Assembly: GCF_026151205.1 (NCBI RefSeq)
Contig: NC_087083.1
Coordinates: 10,537,460-10,601,459, forward strand
Direction: 5' to 3'
From: Bolinopsis microptera
Taxonomy: Eukaryota > Ctenophora > Tentaculata > Lobata > Bolinopsidae
Length of the DNA stretch: 64,000 nucleotides
Shown: positions 30,931-42,954 of the stretch, piece by piece
Position numbering within the stretch: position 1 is the stretch's first letter
Layout of the letters: the number at the start of each line of letters is the position of its first letter
The notes under the pieces: model-generated
What the model saw: only the letters and a program-made list of their open reading frames with translations
Database searches by the model: none
What the model was told of the DNA's origin: nothing
Translations under genes and position numbers: made by a program

Positions 30931-31447
30931 TTACCAAAACCCATAATCATGGGTAGAGTGGACCGCTGTCAGTGTCTCTCTTTCCTAAACAAAAGGAAAT
31001 GATATTAATTTGATTGACCGTTCTCAAATGCAAAATGATACCGAGAATGAAATCGGTCGCTCGCTTTTCCCATTCATTCACGGCTTACGAATTGTATAAT
31101 TAAGTTTCGATTGATTACATCAATCAGATGCTGTAAAAGTGTAAAAATCTCTTTGGGTTGCGTTCGGGTCGATACCTAGTATTTCGGGGTAAGGGACAAG
31201 GGTGGTAGTTATTACTTATTGAACAAGCTGAAGTTTATTGAATCTTCATTGCCGAGTACAGCTGCCTTTGGATAGTTCTTCTTAATCTATTACAATTGTA
31301 AATGAATGGGAAAAGCGAGCGACCGATTTCATTCTCGGTATCATTTTGCATTTGAGAACGGTCAATCAAATTAATATCATTTCCTTTTGTTTAGGAAAGA
31401 GAGACACTGACAGCGGTCCACTCTACCCATGATTATGGGTTTTGGTA
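30931..31447. repeat. Foldback head with a long spacer
   Basis: Left arm 30931-31075 and right arm 31305-31447 match the other heads, but about 230 bp separates them instead of about 35 bp. Confidence 0.85.
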
Positions 31448-32490
31448 AAATATCATCTCTTTTTCATTATAATGTCAGGGTACTTTATAAAGTCGAAATA
31501 TAAACTGATATCTTCATTAATAAGGAGGAAGTTTCAACGATTTCGAAATTTTTCCTTTAAAAACATTTCCTTGTGTTTAGGGAAGCATATCGGTCGATCA
31601 CTGACTGAATATGCCACTTAATACTCATTCAAGTAGGCATTAAATTCATATATAATGACATTAAACTGTCGTGGCAAAGCAGAATTTGTTGGAAATCACG
31701 AATGAGCAAAATTCTCACCTTTCGCACGTGCAAACTTTGAGCGGACGTTGCGTGCGCATCCAATATTGAATCGCCGTAAATTTTTGCATAGTGGTATTTA
31801 ATATATAGTTTGATAAGCATGAAAAGTTTCAGAAGATTTCAAAAAGAACTTGGATCACAAGGGGACTCCAAAGTTGATAAAAATCGTGAAAATCAAAATT
31901 TTTAGTGATTTTAGCTATTTTAAATCAATTTGGGCGTGTCCCCACGTGTGCAACTTTTCGATTTTTAACTTTAAAACTAGCCTAATGCACAATTTATACC
32001 TATAGGAAGCAGAAATGAGCTCCACAACCCAAGGCATGGCCCAACACCAGAGAATACTAAATCGCAAAATTGACGTTTTTATAAAATAATTTTTCAAAAA
32101 AGCACAAACTTCAATGACGAATATCTTTATGAAGGAGCAAGCTAGAAAAACTTTCCGGTAGATTTTCAGAATGCTTGAACAATTATCTAAGGTGAAAATG
32201 TCCTCAGATTTTGAATAAAATTACTCCTTAATGGTTTAAAATTAATTTTAAAAGTTAATACTTTGTCAAAAATCAAGTTTTAAAAACGGTTAACTTGATG
32301 ACGTCATCAAGGGGTGTTTATGACGTCAAATAATTTTTTTACACAATGTAAACTAAAGTATAAACAATTATTTGCAAGACCTGTGGTCGGAAATGGCTGT
32401 ATCTTTTATACTTTTGAATCTATGGACACTTAAATACAGGCTACAATTGACTGGCAAAGCGTCTATCCCTGAATATATACGTATGTATAT
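31448..32490. repeat. 1.04-kb body, copy 2
   Basis: The same order of sequence as body 1, with scattered substitutions. Non-coding. Confidence 0.9.
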
Positions 32491-32820
32491 ATTTGACCAA
32501 AACCCATAATCATGGGTAGAGTGTACCGCTGCCAGTGTCTCTCTTTTCCAAACAAAAGGAAATGATATTAATTTGAGGAACCGTCCGCTAATGCAAATTG
32601 ATACCGAGAATGAAATCGGTCGCTCGCTTTTCCCATTCATTCACGGCTTACGAATTGTAATAAAGCTTATTAAATGGGAAAAGCGAGCGACCGATTTCAT
32701 TCTCGGTATCAATTTGCATTAGCGGACGGTTCCTCAAATTAATATCATTTCCTTTTGTTTGGAAAAGAGAGACACTGGCAGCGGTACACTCTACCCATGA
32801 TTATGGGTTTTGGTCAAATA
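32489..32820. repeat. Foldback head, copy 4
   Basis: Nearly perfect arms that begin ATTTGACCAAAACCC and end GGGTTTTGGTCAAAT around AATAAGCTT-type spacer sequence. Confidence 0.9.
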
Positions 32821-33835
32821 TCATCTCTTTTTGATTATAATGTCAGGATAATTTACACAATCGAAACTTCATTAACAAGGAGGTAATTCCGACGATTTCG
32901 AAATTCTGCCTTTGAAAACGTTTCCTTGTGTTTAGTTAGGTATATCTGTCGATAACCGACTGAATATGGCACTTTTTACTCATCCAAGTTGGCATTAAAT
33001 ACATATATAATGCCATTTAAATATCGTGGAAAGCAGAATATATTCGAAATCACGAATGAGCAAAATTCTCACCTTTCGCACGTGCAAACTTTGAGCGGAC
33101 GTTGCGTGCGCATACAATATTGAATCGCCGTAAATTTTTGCATAGTGGTATTTAATATATAGTTTGATAAGCATGCAAAGTTTCAGAAGATTTCAAAAAG
33201 AACTTGGATCACAACGGGACTCCAAAGTTGATAAAAATCGTGAAAATCAAAATTTTTAGTGATTTTAGCTATTTTAAATAAATTTGGGCGTGTCCCCACG
33301 TGTGCAACTTTTCGATTTTTAACTTTAAAACTAGCCTATAACACAATTTACACCTTTAAGAAGCAAAATTGAGCTCCACAACCCAAGGGATGACCCAACA
33401 CCAGAGAATACTAATTCACAACTTTTGTGTTTTTATAAAATTATTCTTCAAAAAAGCACTAACTTCAATAGCAAATATCTTTATGAAGGAGCAAGGTAGG
33501 AAACTATTCCGGTAGATTTTCGGAATGCTTGAACAATTATCTAAGATGAAAATTTCCTCAGATTTTGAATAAAATTACTCCTTAATAGCGTAAAATCGAT
33601 TTGAAAAGTTGTTACTTTGTCAAAAATCAAGTTTTTAAAACACTTAATTTGATGACGTCATCAAGTGATGATGATGACGTTAAATCATTTTTCAATACAA
33701 TGTAAACTAAAGCTTAAACGATTATTTTTAAAACCTGTGGTTCGAGATGACTGTATCGTTTATACTTTCGAATCTACGGACACTTAAATGTAGGCTACAA
33801 TTGACTGCAAAAAGCGTCTATATTATATATTATAT
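32821..33835. repeat. 1.02-kb body, copy 3
   Basis: Close to copies 1 and 4, including GATGACGTCATCAAGTGATG. Non-coding. Confidence 0.9.
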
Positions 33836-34164
33836 ATTTGACCAAAACCCATAATCATGGGTAGAGTGAACCGCTGCCAGTGTCTCTCTTTCCAAACAAA
33901 AGAAAATGATATTAATTTGAGGAACCGTCCGCAAATGCAAATTGATACCGAGAATGAAATCGGTCGCTCGCTTTTCCCATTCAATAAGCTTTATTACAAT
34001 ACGTAAGCCGTAAATGAATGGGAAAAGCGAGCGACCGATTTCATTCTCGGTATCAATTTGCATTTGCGGACGGTTCCTCAAATTAATATCATTTTCTTTT
34101 GTTTGGAAAGAGAGACACTGGCAGCGGTTCACTCTACCCATGATTATGGGTTTTGGTCAAATAT
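33833..34164. repeat. Foldback head, copy 5
   Basis: Nearly perfect arms. ORFs on both strands here are mirror images of one arm and should not be called genes. Confidence 0.9.
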
Positions 34165-35165
34165 CATCTCTTTTTGATTATAATGTCAGGATAATTTACA
34201 CAGTCGAAACTTAATAAGGAGGTAATTTCAACGATTTCGAAATTTTACCTTTGAAAACGTTTCCTTGTGTTTAGGTAGGCATATCTGTCAATAACAGACT
34301 GAATATAGCACTTTTTACTCATTCAAGTTGGCATTAAATTCATATATAATGCCATTTTAATATCGTGGGAAAGCAGAATATATTCGAAATCACGAATGAG
34401 CAAAATTCTCACCTTTCGCACGTGCAAACTTTGAGCGGACGTTGCGTGCGCATAAAATATTGAATCACCATAAATTTTTGCATAGTGTTATTTAATATAT
34501 AGTTTGATAAGCATGAAAAGTTTCAGAAGATTTCAAAAAGAACTTGGATCACAACGGGACTCCAAAGTTGGTAAAAATCGTGAAAATAACAATTTTTAGT
34601 GATTTTAGCTATTTTAAATGAATTTGGGCGTGTCCCCACGTGTGCAACTTTTCGATTTTCAACTTTAAAACTAGCCTATAACACAATTTAGACCTTTAGG
34701 AAGCAAAATTGAGCTCCACAACCCAAGGGATGGCCCAACACCAGAGAATACTAATTCACAACTTTTGTGTTTTTATAAAATTATTCTTCAAAAAAGCACA
34801 AACTTCAATAGCGAATATCTTTATGAAGGAGCAAGGTAGGAAAACTTTCCGGTAGATTTTCAGAATGCTTGAACAATTATCTAAGATGAAAATGTCCTCA
34901 GATTTTGAATAAAATTACTCCTTAATGCTTTAAAATCGATTTGAAAAGTTGTTATTTTGTCAAAAATCAAGTTTTAAAAACACTTAAATTGATGACGTCA
35001 TCAAGTGATGATGATGACGATAAATTATTTTTCGACATAATGTAAACTAAATTATAAACAATTATCTTTAAAACCTGTGGTTCGAAATGACTGTATCTTT
35101 TATACTTTTGGATCTACGGACACTTAAATGTAGGCTACAATTTACTGCAAAAGCGTCTATACATA
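34163..35165. repeat. 1.0-kb body, copy 4
   Basis: Final unit of the head-to-tail array; it ends in a TATA-rich run and joins repeat family A directly. Confidence 0.9.
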
Positions 35166-35172
35166 CATATAT

Positions 35173-36571
35173 ATATAGCTTCACGACAATCTGTTGTAAA
35201 ACAGGGGTTCCAGAAAACCCACTTCCCGATACTCCTGCAACATGAAATTTTTTTAACAGTCGATTTGGACAAGGTCTAGACGCTCTGCAAAGTTTCAGAT
35301 CTCTAACTCGATTTTAACATGGTTTTTAAGGCACCTGAATATGGCGATTTTGGGTTTTTTACCTAATTTCGTATAACATGCTGGCGCGTATTTTGCGCAA
35401 ATTTCTTAAAAACCTCCACATAACTATTTCTTATTCCTGTCATTTTTAACATTGAATTAGAATGTTTTGAACTTAAATATACCTGCTGAACTACTTTCGA
35501 TGAGTCTTAATGCCTGGAAAACAATAAAGGGGATATAATAGTATAGGGGGTACATAGTGTTGTGAATATAAGGGCAACGGTTATGCTTGCCAGCATTGTG
35601 ATATATCTTCACGACAATCTGTTGTAAAACAGGGGTTCCAGAAAACCCACTTCACGATACTCCTGAAACATGAAATTTTTTTTACAGTCGATTTGGACAA
35701 GGTCTAGACGCCCTGCAAAGTTTCAGATCTCTAACTCAATTTTAACATGGTTTTTAAGGCACCTGAATATGGCGATTTTGGGTTTTTTACCTAATTTCGT
35801 ATAACATGCTGGCGCGTATTTTGCGCAAATTTCTTAAAAACCTCCATATAACTATTTCTTATTCCTGTCATCTTTAACATTGAATTAGAATGTTTTGAAC
35901 TTAAATGTACCTGCTGATCTACTTTCGATGAGTCTTAATGCCTGGAAATCAATAAAGGGGATATAATAGTATAGGGGGTAAATAGTATTGTGAATATAAG
36001 GGCGACGGTAATGCTTGCCAGCATTGTGATCACGACAATCTATCGTAAAACAGGGGTTCTAGAAGACCCATTTCCCGATGCTCCTGAAACCTGAAACTTT
36101 TTTTGCAGTCGATTTGGTCAACGTCTAGACGCCCTGAAAAATTTCAGATCTCTAACTCAATTTTAACATGGTTTTTAAGGCACCCGAATATGGCGATTTT
36201 GGGTTTTTTACCGAATTTCGTATAACAGTGCTGGCGAGTATTTTATGCAAATTTCTTAAAAATCTCAACATAACTATTTTTTATTCCTGTCATCTTTGAC
36301 ATCAAATTAGAATGTTTTGAACTAAAAATAAATCTGCTGAACGACTTCCGATGAGTCTTAATGCCTGAAAAACTCCTGCCGGAGGCGGCGGCCTTCGGCC
36401 GCCGCCTCCGGCCGGAGTGCACGCTTCGCGTGCACGAAAGAGGCTTCCAACGAGTACCAAAGGGGCTATAATAGTAAAGGGGGTATAATAGTAAAGGGGG
36501 TACAATAGTAAAGGGGGTACATAGTATACCCCCAATAAAGACACCGCTCGTGCTTGCCAGCACTGTGATAT
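35173..36571 (+). repeat. Repeat family A, three tandem copies
   Basis: Units begin TCACGACAATCTGTTGTAAA or a close variant (about 35178, 35607, 36027) and end GCTTGCCAGCATTGTGAT. The short ends ATCAC and GTGAT are inverted. The third copy is longer because of two G+C-rich hairpins and extra GGGGGTATAATAGTAAA units. Non-coding. Confidence 0.88.
36379..36435. repeat. Two adjacent perfect hairpins with TTC loops
   Basis: A 15-bp stem, CCGGAGGCGGCGGCC, with a TTC loop (36379-36411), then an 8-bp stem, GTGCACGC, with a TTC loop (36417-36435). Both lie within the third family A copy and are far more G+C-rich than their surroundings. Confidence 0.9.
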
Positions 36572-36734
36572 GCTTCACGACAATCTGTTGTAAAACAGGG
36601 GTTCCAGAAAACCCACTTGCCGATACTGCTGAAACATGAAATTTTGTTTACAGTCGATTTGGGCAAGGTCTAGACGCCCTGCAAAGTTTCAGATCTCTAA
36701 CTCAATTTTAACACGGTTTTTAAGGCACCTGAAT
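36572..36734 (+). repeat. Repeat family A, fourth copy, first part
   Basis: Runs from TTCACGACAATC to GGCACCTGAATAT, then is interrupted by the 317-bp array. It resumes at 37808. Confidence 0.88.
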
Positions 36735-37807
36735 ATAAATCAAGAGGCTTGCATATAATGAACATATTGACACGGGTGCAGAGTTGAGTCTGTACGGAAC
36801 CTAGTAGTTTCAGATCCTTGTTTAACTTGCCGTACAGCAAGGTCATCCACTACTTTAGCCCGGCGAGGCACATAACTCCCTCTACAACTCCATATCAAAT
36901 GTTTCATATATACTAGCCAAGTTCACAAGATATATCCTTGTGTTTGAGAAGAGCTCGTTAGAACTGCTTCCTTTTCCTTCAGTATCCCACAGTCTCTCGC
37001 GTTTCGTAACTGCCAGAGAACTCTCTTAAACAATTACTAGACTCGGTGATTATAAATCAAGAGGCTTGCATATAATGAACATATTGACACGGGTGCAGAG
37101 TTGAGTCTGTACGGAACCTAGTAGTTTCAGATCCTTGTTTAACTTGCCGTACAGCAAGGTCATCCACTACTTTAGCCCGGCGAGGCACATAACTCCCTCT
37201 ACAACTCCATATCAAATGTTTCATATATACTAGCCAAGTTCACAAGATATATCCTTGTGTTTGAGAAGAGCTCGTTAGAACTGCTTCCTTTTCCTTCAGT
37301 ATCCCACAGTCTCTCGCGTTTCGTAACTGCCAGAGAACTCTCTTAAACAATTACTAGACTCGGTGATTATAAATCAAGAGGCTTGCATATAATGAACATA
37401 TTGACACGGGTGCAGAGTTGAGTCTGTACGGAACCTAGTAGTTTCAGATCCTTGTTTAACTTGCCGTACAGCAAGGTCATCCACTACTTTAGCCCGGCGA
37501 GGCACATAACTCCCTCTACAACTCCATATCAAATGTTTCATATATACTAGCCAAGTTCACAAGATATATCCTTGTGTTTGAGAAGAGCTCGTTAAAACTG
37601 CTTCCTTTTCCCTTCAGTATCCCACAGTCTCTCGAGTTTCGTAACTGCCAGAGAACTCTCTTAAACAATTACTAGACTCGGTGATTATAAATCAAGAGGC
37701 TTGCATATAATGAACATATTGACACGGGTGCAGAGTTGAGTCTGTACGGAACCTAGTAGTTTCAGATCCTTGTTTAACTTGCCGTACAGCAAGGTCATCC
37801 ACTACTT
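36735..37807. repeat. 317-bp tandem array, 3.4 nearly identical units, inserted in family A
   Basis: Unit starts at 36734, 37051, 37368 and 37686 (periods 317, 317, 318). Units differ at only a few positions. The array breaks into family A between GAATAT and GGCGATTTTGGG, which are adjacent in the uninterrupted copies. No ORF spans the unit. It contains CTGTACGG and CCGTACAG as a possible stem. Confidence 0.92.
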
Positions 37808-38070
37808 AGGCGATTTTGGGTTTTTTACCTAATTTCGTATAACATGCTGGCGCGTATTTTGCGCAAATTTCTTAAAAACCTCCATATAACTATTTCTTAT
37901 TCCTGTCATCTTTAACATTGAATTAGAATGTTTTGAACTTAAATATACCTGCTGAACTACTTTCGATGAGTCTTAATGCCTGGAAAACAATAAAGGGGAT
38001 ATAATAGTATAGGGGGTAAATAGTATTGTGAATATAAGGGCAACGGTAATGCTTGCCAGCATTGTGATAA
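37808..38070 (+). repeat. Repeat family A, fourth copy, remainder
   Basis: Starts GGCGATTTTGGGTTTTTTACC and ends GCTTGCCAGCATTGTGATA, completing the copy begun at 36572. Confidence 0.88.
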
Positions 38071-38930
38071 GACTAATATTTTAAATGTTAATGTTTTAAA
38101 AAGGAAGAAAGTGGTTATTATTTCTGTAAATAGCTAATAAAAAATAATATATGTCTGTAGTAAACCCACAACCTTCCCCCCTTAAGAAAAAAACATTTTT
38201 TTACAAGACTTTTGTTAGGAACCTACCAGTACCATCGTTTTAAAAAATAAATATCGTAATAAATCAATTTACCATCTTTTTAAAAGAAATAGTTTAATGT
38301 AATGAGTAGATATTTTGAATGAAGTCGATTACCCTTTTTATTTGTCCATAAAATAGACGAATACTTAAATCACACGAAAAATTAATTTTGAAAATAATTA
38401 TAATTAATTTTTGGATTTTTATCTTTTTCTCTTAAAACACAAGAATAAATATTTTTATATAGTTTGTCACAATCAATAATAACTAGAAACATCGGTAATT
38501 GAAACTTCTTTCCGCATTGTATTCATAATTGGTTTTAACAAAATTTGTTTCTCGTTACAATTGTATGAATTAAACAGGAATTAAACATGAAATTACCAAG
38601 GAGAACAGTGAACACTAACGAACTCGTTTTGGCTATACATCAATTCATAAATACGATCAGATATAAAACAAAAGCCGAATAAAAGTATGAAAATACAATT
38701 TTAAAATTTAACCGCGTTACAATATCACGAAGTGGAAATAAAATCAAATATAATAATTTAAATGCTAATAAAAATTCTGGATGTGTGCATAAAAGCAAGT
38801 ATGTGACCACTTATAAATTCACACATAAATCAATTTAATATATATTTTCCAATATTTTACGTACGTTTTTCAATTTTGAACGAAACCTTGAAGGTTTCAA
38901 ATAGAGCGTTGGTTGGTGATTCAAATTTGT
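38071..38930. other. A+T-rich non-coding stretch
   Basis: No gene or clear repeat structure recognised. Confidence 0.4.
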
Positions 38931-38932
38931 GG

Positions 38933-39419
38933 TTAATCTTGATTAAACCATTTTAGTGCTTTGTTCTTATTGAAGATAAATTTGTAATCAATGTAAGTCA
39001 TAAGTTCACTTGGCAAATGTTCGTAACTATTAGTATTATATAGGCACGATAGTTCAATATAAATTTCCAGGATGACATTTTTTCTTTTAGGAGCTTTTTT
39101 GCATATTACACTGTTTTGTAACAGTCGTTTGAAGAATCTTTTATTATGATGTTCGAGGTAGGCTAATGGTTTCTGAACGAGGTATTTCCGAGATAGTTTC
39201 TGGAACATGAATTTTGATGTATGGATTATATTCTATCATTAGCATCAAATTCGGCGTAATGATTCGCAATATTAGAGTCGTTGCTTTGCTTTGTACCCAT
39301 TTATTGAGGAAGTGCCACGTCTGACCCCTGAAAATAATTAAGATTACAAATCTGCCTGAATTGGTCATCGTCCGCGTCATGTCATCGTCATAATATGAAA
39401 GATTGGGAGATGTGATCAT
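38933..39419 (-). pseudogene. Decayed ORF of unknown origin
   Basis: Two overlapping minus-strand frames (39144-39419 and 38933-39208) read as one protein if the frame shifts near 39205: QTWHFLNKWVQSKATTL, then a Lys-rich part with KRFFKRLLQNSVICKK. The style suggests the tail of a retrotransposon or similar ORF, but I do not recognise it. Low confidence that it was ever one gene. Confidence 0.3.
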
Positions 39420-39792
39420 TATAAGTTAAGGCAACAATTTCAGAGAGCTCTTGAAAAATATCTAATTTCCGAGCCTCTGGATATTAAACTTGTTGCTGCA
39501 ACTATATATACTAAGTATTTTAAAACCGTGAAATTCCCAATTTTTAACGACACTCTTATAACATTAACTAAAAACAAAATGACTTGGTTGGTTGGCATCA
39601 ACAAAAACAGAATACGCCCATATCTGTTTTGATGAGACTTTTAACGAAATCTGTTATACTATTTTACAATTGCTTTCCTATAAGTATAACCTCAGCATAA
39701 AAACAGCTAGCTAATTACCTCATTGACTCTAAGTCTATCCTATAGATACATAACATCTCCTGGCCCTGCTCATGTATTGGTATACTGGCTGC

Positions 39793-40131
39793 TTAACTTC
39801 GAGAATTGGCCCGATACATTTTTTTTTGAATAACTAACGTGTGAAATACAGCGGTCAGCATAAAAGTGATCAACCCAGTTAATAATACAAAGTGGCCAAC
39901 AATAAGAAAAAACATATTAAGATCATCACCTGCATCACCGTAGATACATACATGGGGGGCATCCTCAGCTGTGTGGCACGAACACCCAAGGGGCCTCAAA
40001 ATCCTTAGCCGAACCAGCTCCCTTTCGACACAGACGTCGACGTCCCAATCCCACGTGTGGGCCCAGGTTTGGATGGCGGTCAAGACGTCCACCATAGTAC
40101 CCCTTAAAATAGACATGCGATTACAACTCAT
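39793..40131 (-). pseudogene. Last exon of an unrecognised gene, with a C-terminal membrane segment
   Basis: An acceptor-like TTTTAAG at about 40107 gives an open stretch starting GTMVDVLTAIQTWAHTWDWD. Cys-rich GCSCHTAEDAPHVC follows, then a hydrophobic stretch, LNMFFLIVGHFVLLTGLITF, and a basic tail. It could join the exon ending at 40203 (donor GTACGT). I do not recognise the family. Confidence 0.4.
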
Positions 40132-40202
40132 ACTAAGATAAGATAAATGGAACGACTAAGGAAAATCAGAATAGAACAAAACACAGAACTAATAAACGTA
40201 CC

Positions 40203-40659
40203 ATGGGCACCCAGCGGAGGCCCCGGCCATTATCGTCCTCAACTGTTGGGCGAGGTTCTGAGCCGCCTCAGCTTCTGATTCAGGGGCATGAGTCCTGACA
40301 GCATAATCGAATTTTCAGCACAAAGCAATAGCGTTGTCATCACCAGGGGGAGGAGTCGCTAAGTTTCCATTACGGAAAACTAATGGAGAAACACTGGGGT
40401 AGGTGAAAACGGTAGTACCAGTGTTCACGTTACTACTGATGTTAGTAGGCAGTCGTTTCAACCGACTCAGGGAACGTAGACGGCGACGAACCTTCTCCCG
40501 AACACATTCCACGTCAACCATACGGGGGTTAATACACTCGAGCTGATGGAGTAGGAGCAAACAAAATGAGTCTGATAAAATGCGGCCTTTGCACTGGGTG
40601 TCGACAAGATGATAAAATTTTTTAGTAAAAGGAGCATCTGGCTGTAGTCTTTGAGGCAA
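40203..40659 (-). pseudogene. Middle exon of the same unrecognised gene, with a stop codon
   Basis: The frame reads PFTKKFYHLVDTQCKGRILS, VRRRLRSLSRLKRLP and NLATPPPGDDNAIALC, then a TGA. It goes on in the same frame (THAPESEAEAAQNLAQQLRT) to a GT donor at about 40203. The in-frame stop indicates a decayed copy, unless an alternative splice avoids it. Confidence 0.4.
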
Positions 40660-40864
40660 TATTGACTAAAAAGAAATCGGGGTTTACGCTTCCGGGGTGT
40701 AGGGGCAGAATTAGAGGGGGAGGAACCAGTCTGAGTGCCTTGTGAGTTGGTCGCCGACTCGGGGAATATGTGTCTTGTTGAATCAAATAGCAGGGTAGAA
40801 TCATTAGGCGCTCGAGGCCGTAAGCGTAGTCAGGGTGCAGGTGTGAAAGGGGCGGGCACGAACG

Positions 40865-41347
40865 CTACCTTACATAATGGCAAAGGTGTCTCTCGACCAG
40901 CGGAAATTTGGGATTATGCTTGCAATTCAAGCATAACTGGGAAGCTGGACCGGGAAACAGCCAGTCACCCAGTTCGGCGAACTCCTGTTTGCCGAAATCT
41001 CGAATTGCCTTACTGACGAGCAGCCAGTGGTTTCCCCGGCAAAGCGCAATCTGCCGTATGATAGCTCCATACAACCGCTGTGCATGGAACATATGACCGG
41101 TTCCCGTTATAGCCGGCCACAGCCGGTTACATTGCTGGAACTGAATTCGACCAGCTATACCAGCCACAGCGTCTTGCCCCTTGCACACCTTCACCATAAA
41201 GCCGTCACGACCACGTTCGAAACCCTGAAAATAAAGGAAATTAAAAAACTGCTTAAATATCCACGTCATTAACAGCCTAAATGATCCAAATATGAAATCA
41301 AGACTATCAGAAAAAAGAACGAAACGCAACATACCAGAAAAATTCAT
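40865..41347 (-). pseudogene. Unrecognised multicopy gene, duplicated exon, copy 2
   Basis: An acceptor (TTTTCAG near 41228) starts GFERGRDGFMVKVCKGQDA. The frame goes on through GTGHMFHAQRLYGAIIR, SKAIRDFGKQEFAELGDW and PGPASQLCLNCKHNP to CHY. It closely matches 41376-41925. The two CxxC-type pairs near the end suggest a zinc ribbon. The last pair is damaged here. Confidence 0.5.
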
Positions 41348-41375
41348 CTATCAAAACTGTAACACACATAAAGAT

Positions 41376-41925
41376 CTAACCTCGAACGTGTATCCTAAGT
41401 ACACAATAATGGCACAGAGGTAGCTTGCACTGACTACGTTCGATAAGATGGATATTGGGATTATGCTTGCAATTCAAGCATAACTGGGAAGCTGGACCGG
41501 GAAACAGCCAGTCACCCAGTTCGGCGAACAGTCTGTTTGCCGAAATCTCGAATTGCCTTACTGACGAGCATCCAGTGGTTTCCCCGACAAAGCGCAATCT
41601 GCCGTATGATTGCTCCATACAACCGCTGTGCATGGAACATATGACCGGTTCCCGTTATAGCCGGCCTTAAACATTGCTCATGGAACTGAATTCGACCAGC
41701 TATTATACCAGCCACGGCGTCTTGCCCCTTGCACACCTTCACCATAAAGCCGTCACGACCACGTTCGAAACCCTGAAAATAAAGGAAATTAAAAAACTGC
41801 TTAAATATCCACGTCATTAACATCCTAAATGATCCAAAAATGAAATCAAGACTATCAGAAAAAAGAACGAAACCAACTATACCAGGCTCTCGTGTCCCTG
41901 AACCTGCTGTACTGACGCACTGCAC
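41376..41925 (-). pseudogene. Unrecognised multicopy gene, duplicated exon, copy 1
   Basis: Same exon as 40865-41347 but with a frameshift after IRDFGKQ (about 41535). The end retains LCLNCK and LCHYCVLRIHVRG. A third, partial copy is at 20890-21065. Function unknown. Confidence 0.5.
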
Positions 41926-42268
41926 TCATGTAATGGTACATGCAGTACGCCAGACCCCCGATCTCTACTCCCGTGCACCAGCCCCATCGGGATCCATATA
42001 TCCATCGAGGGCAGTTTCTCCACAATGAGAGTATCACAATTTCTAAAACAACACGGTCTCTCGTTCCATGAACTAACCCCCTCGGGATCCACAAGTCCAT
42101 TGGGGGAAGTTCCTCCACGATCGGGGTGTTGCAGTTGTTGAAGCAGCACGACTTCGACATGCCCATATAGGGGGACAAGTCCTCAACAATCAGTTCTCTC
42201 ATAGTTTTAAGAGAATTATAGCAAGCAAGGGTGTGGGGCCACAATCTTTTCACCCCTCTAGAATTCAA
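41877..42268 (-). pseudogene. Upstream part of the unrecognised gene, internal duplication
   Basis: Two adjacent copies of one peptide: CCFNNCNTPIVEELPPMD and CCFRNCDTLIVEKLPSMD, each followed by WIP.GLVHG. They are in different frames, so an indel lies between them (about 42055). The downstream part contains LHVPLHECSASVQQVQGH. Confidence 0.4.
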
Positions 42269-42840
42269 TTCTTCACGACCAGATAACGAGTAAGTAGAAT
42301 TAGAATCAGGACTTCTTCCTCTTTCGATCCCTGAAGACTTTTTGCACTTGCATCCTCCGTCTCGTTTTTACATCTGATACGAGGGAATATTAACTTACAG
42401 TTTACGGAGAATATAATATAGGTCCTTATTTTTGCTGAATTCCTGTAGGTTATTAACAATTGTCAATTATATTTATTAGTGATCAGTTATTATACTTTTT
42501 GACTTATTATACTTTTTGACTATCAAACAAGATAGAGTCAGATCAACGAACAAAAGCATAAAAACCAATCATATCAATCACACTACATGATCACTACAAT
42601 TGAAGATGAGCATTGAGCACGCACCCATCACAGTAGATCTCAAACCAGTAAATAACGTTGAGACTCCTCAACTCAATCCGGAAAATGCTGTAGGAGTTAT
42701 AGGTGAACTACTTGTGAACAAATATGGGAATAATGGCAAAGGGGAAGCGAGCAGGCACAATAAGAACCCTCACAGGAGACTTTTCAGCCAGACATACCTT
42801 CCGGTGCTTATAAGTCACGTGCCTTCGTGAGAGCCAATAG
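42269..42840. other. Non-coding stretch
   Basis: No supported gene. The 76-residue ORF at 42600-42830 has no recognisable motif. Confidence 0.35.
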
Positions 42841-42954
42841 GATTTACTTAGCTTGCTAATGCTATTATATTGCTCGTTCCTCTGACGCTTAATAGCTTTC
42901 TGTTCAGGAAGAGCAAGTAACAGTAGGATGTAATTAACAGGTAGAACTGAAGAT

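Noticed and set aside
32368-34214. ORFs of 90 to 103 codons on both strands in the foldback heads
   Set aside because: They are mirror-image readings of one non-coding inverted arm and recur with stops in other copies.
36735-37807. Hammerhead retrozyme or spliced-leader RNA array
   Set aside because: No CTGATGA/GAAA core on either strand and no Sm-site with leader-type donor could be found by eye. Left as an unexplained tandem.
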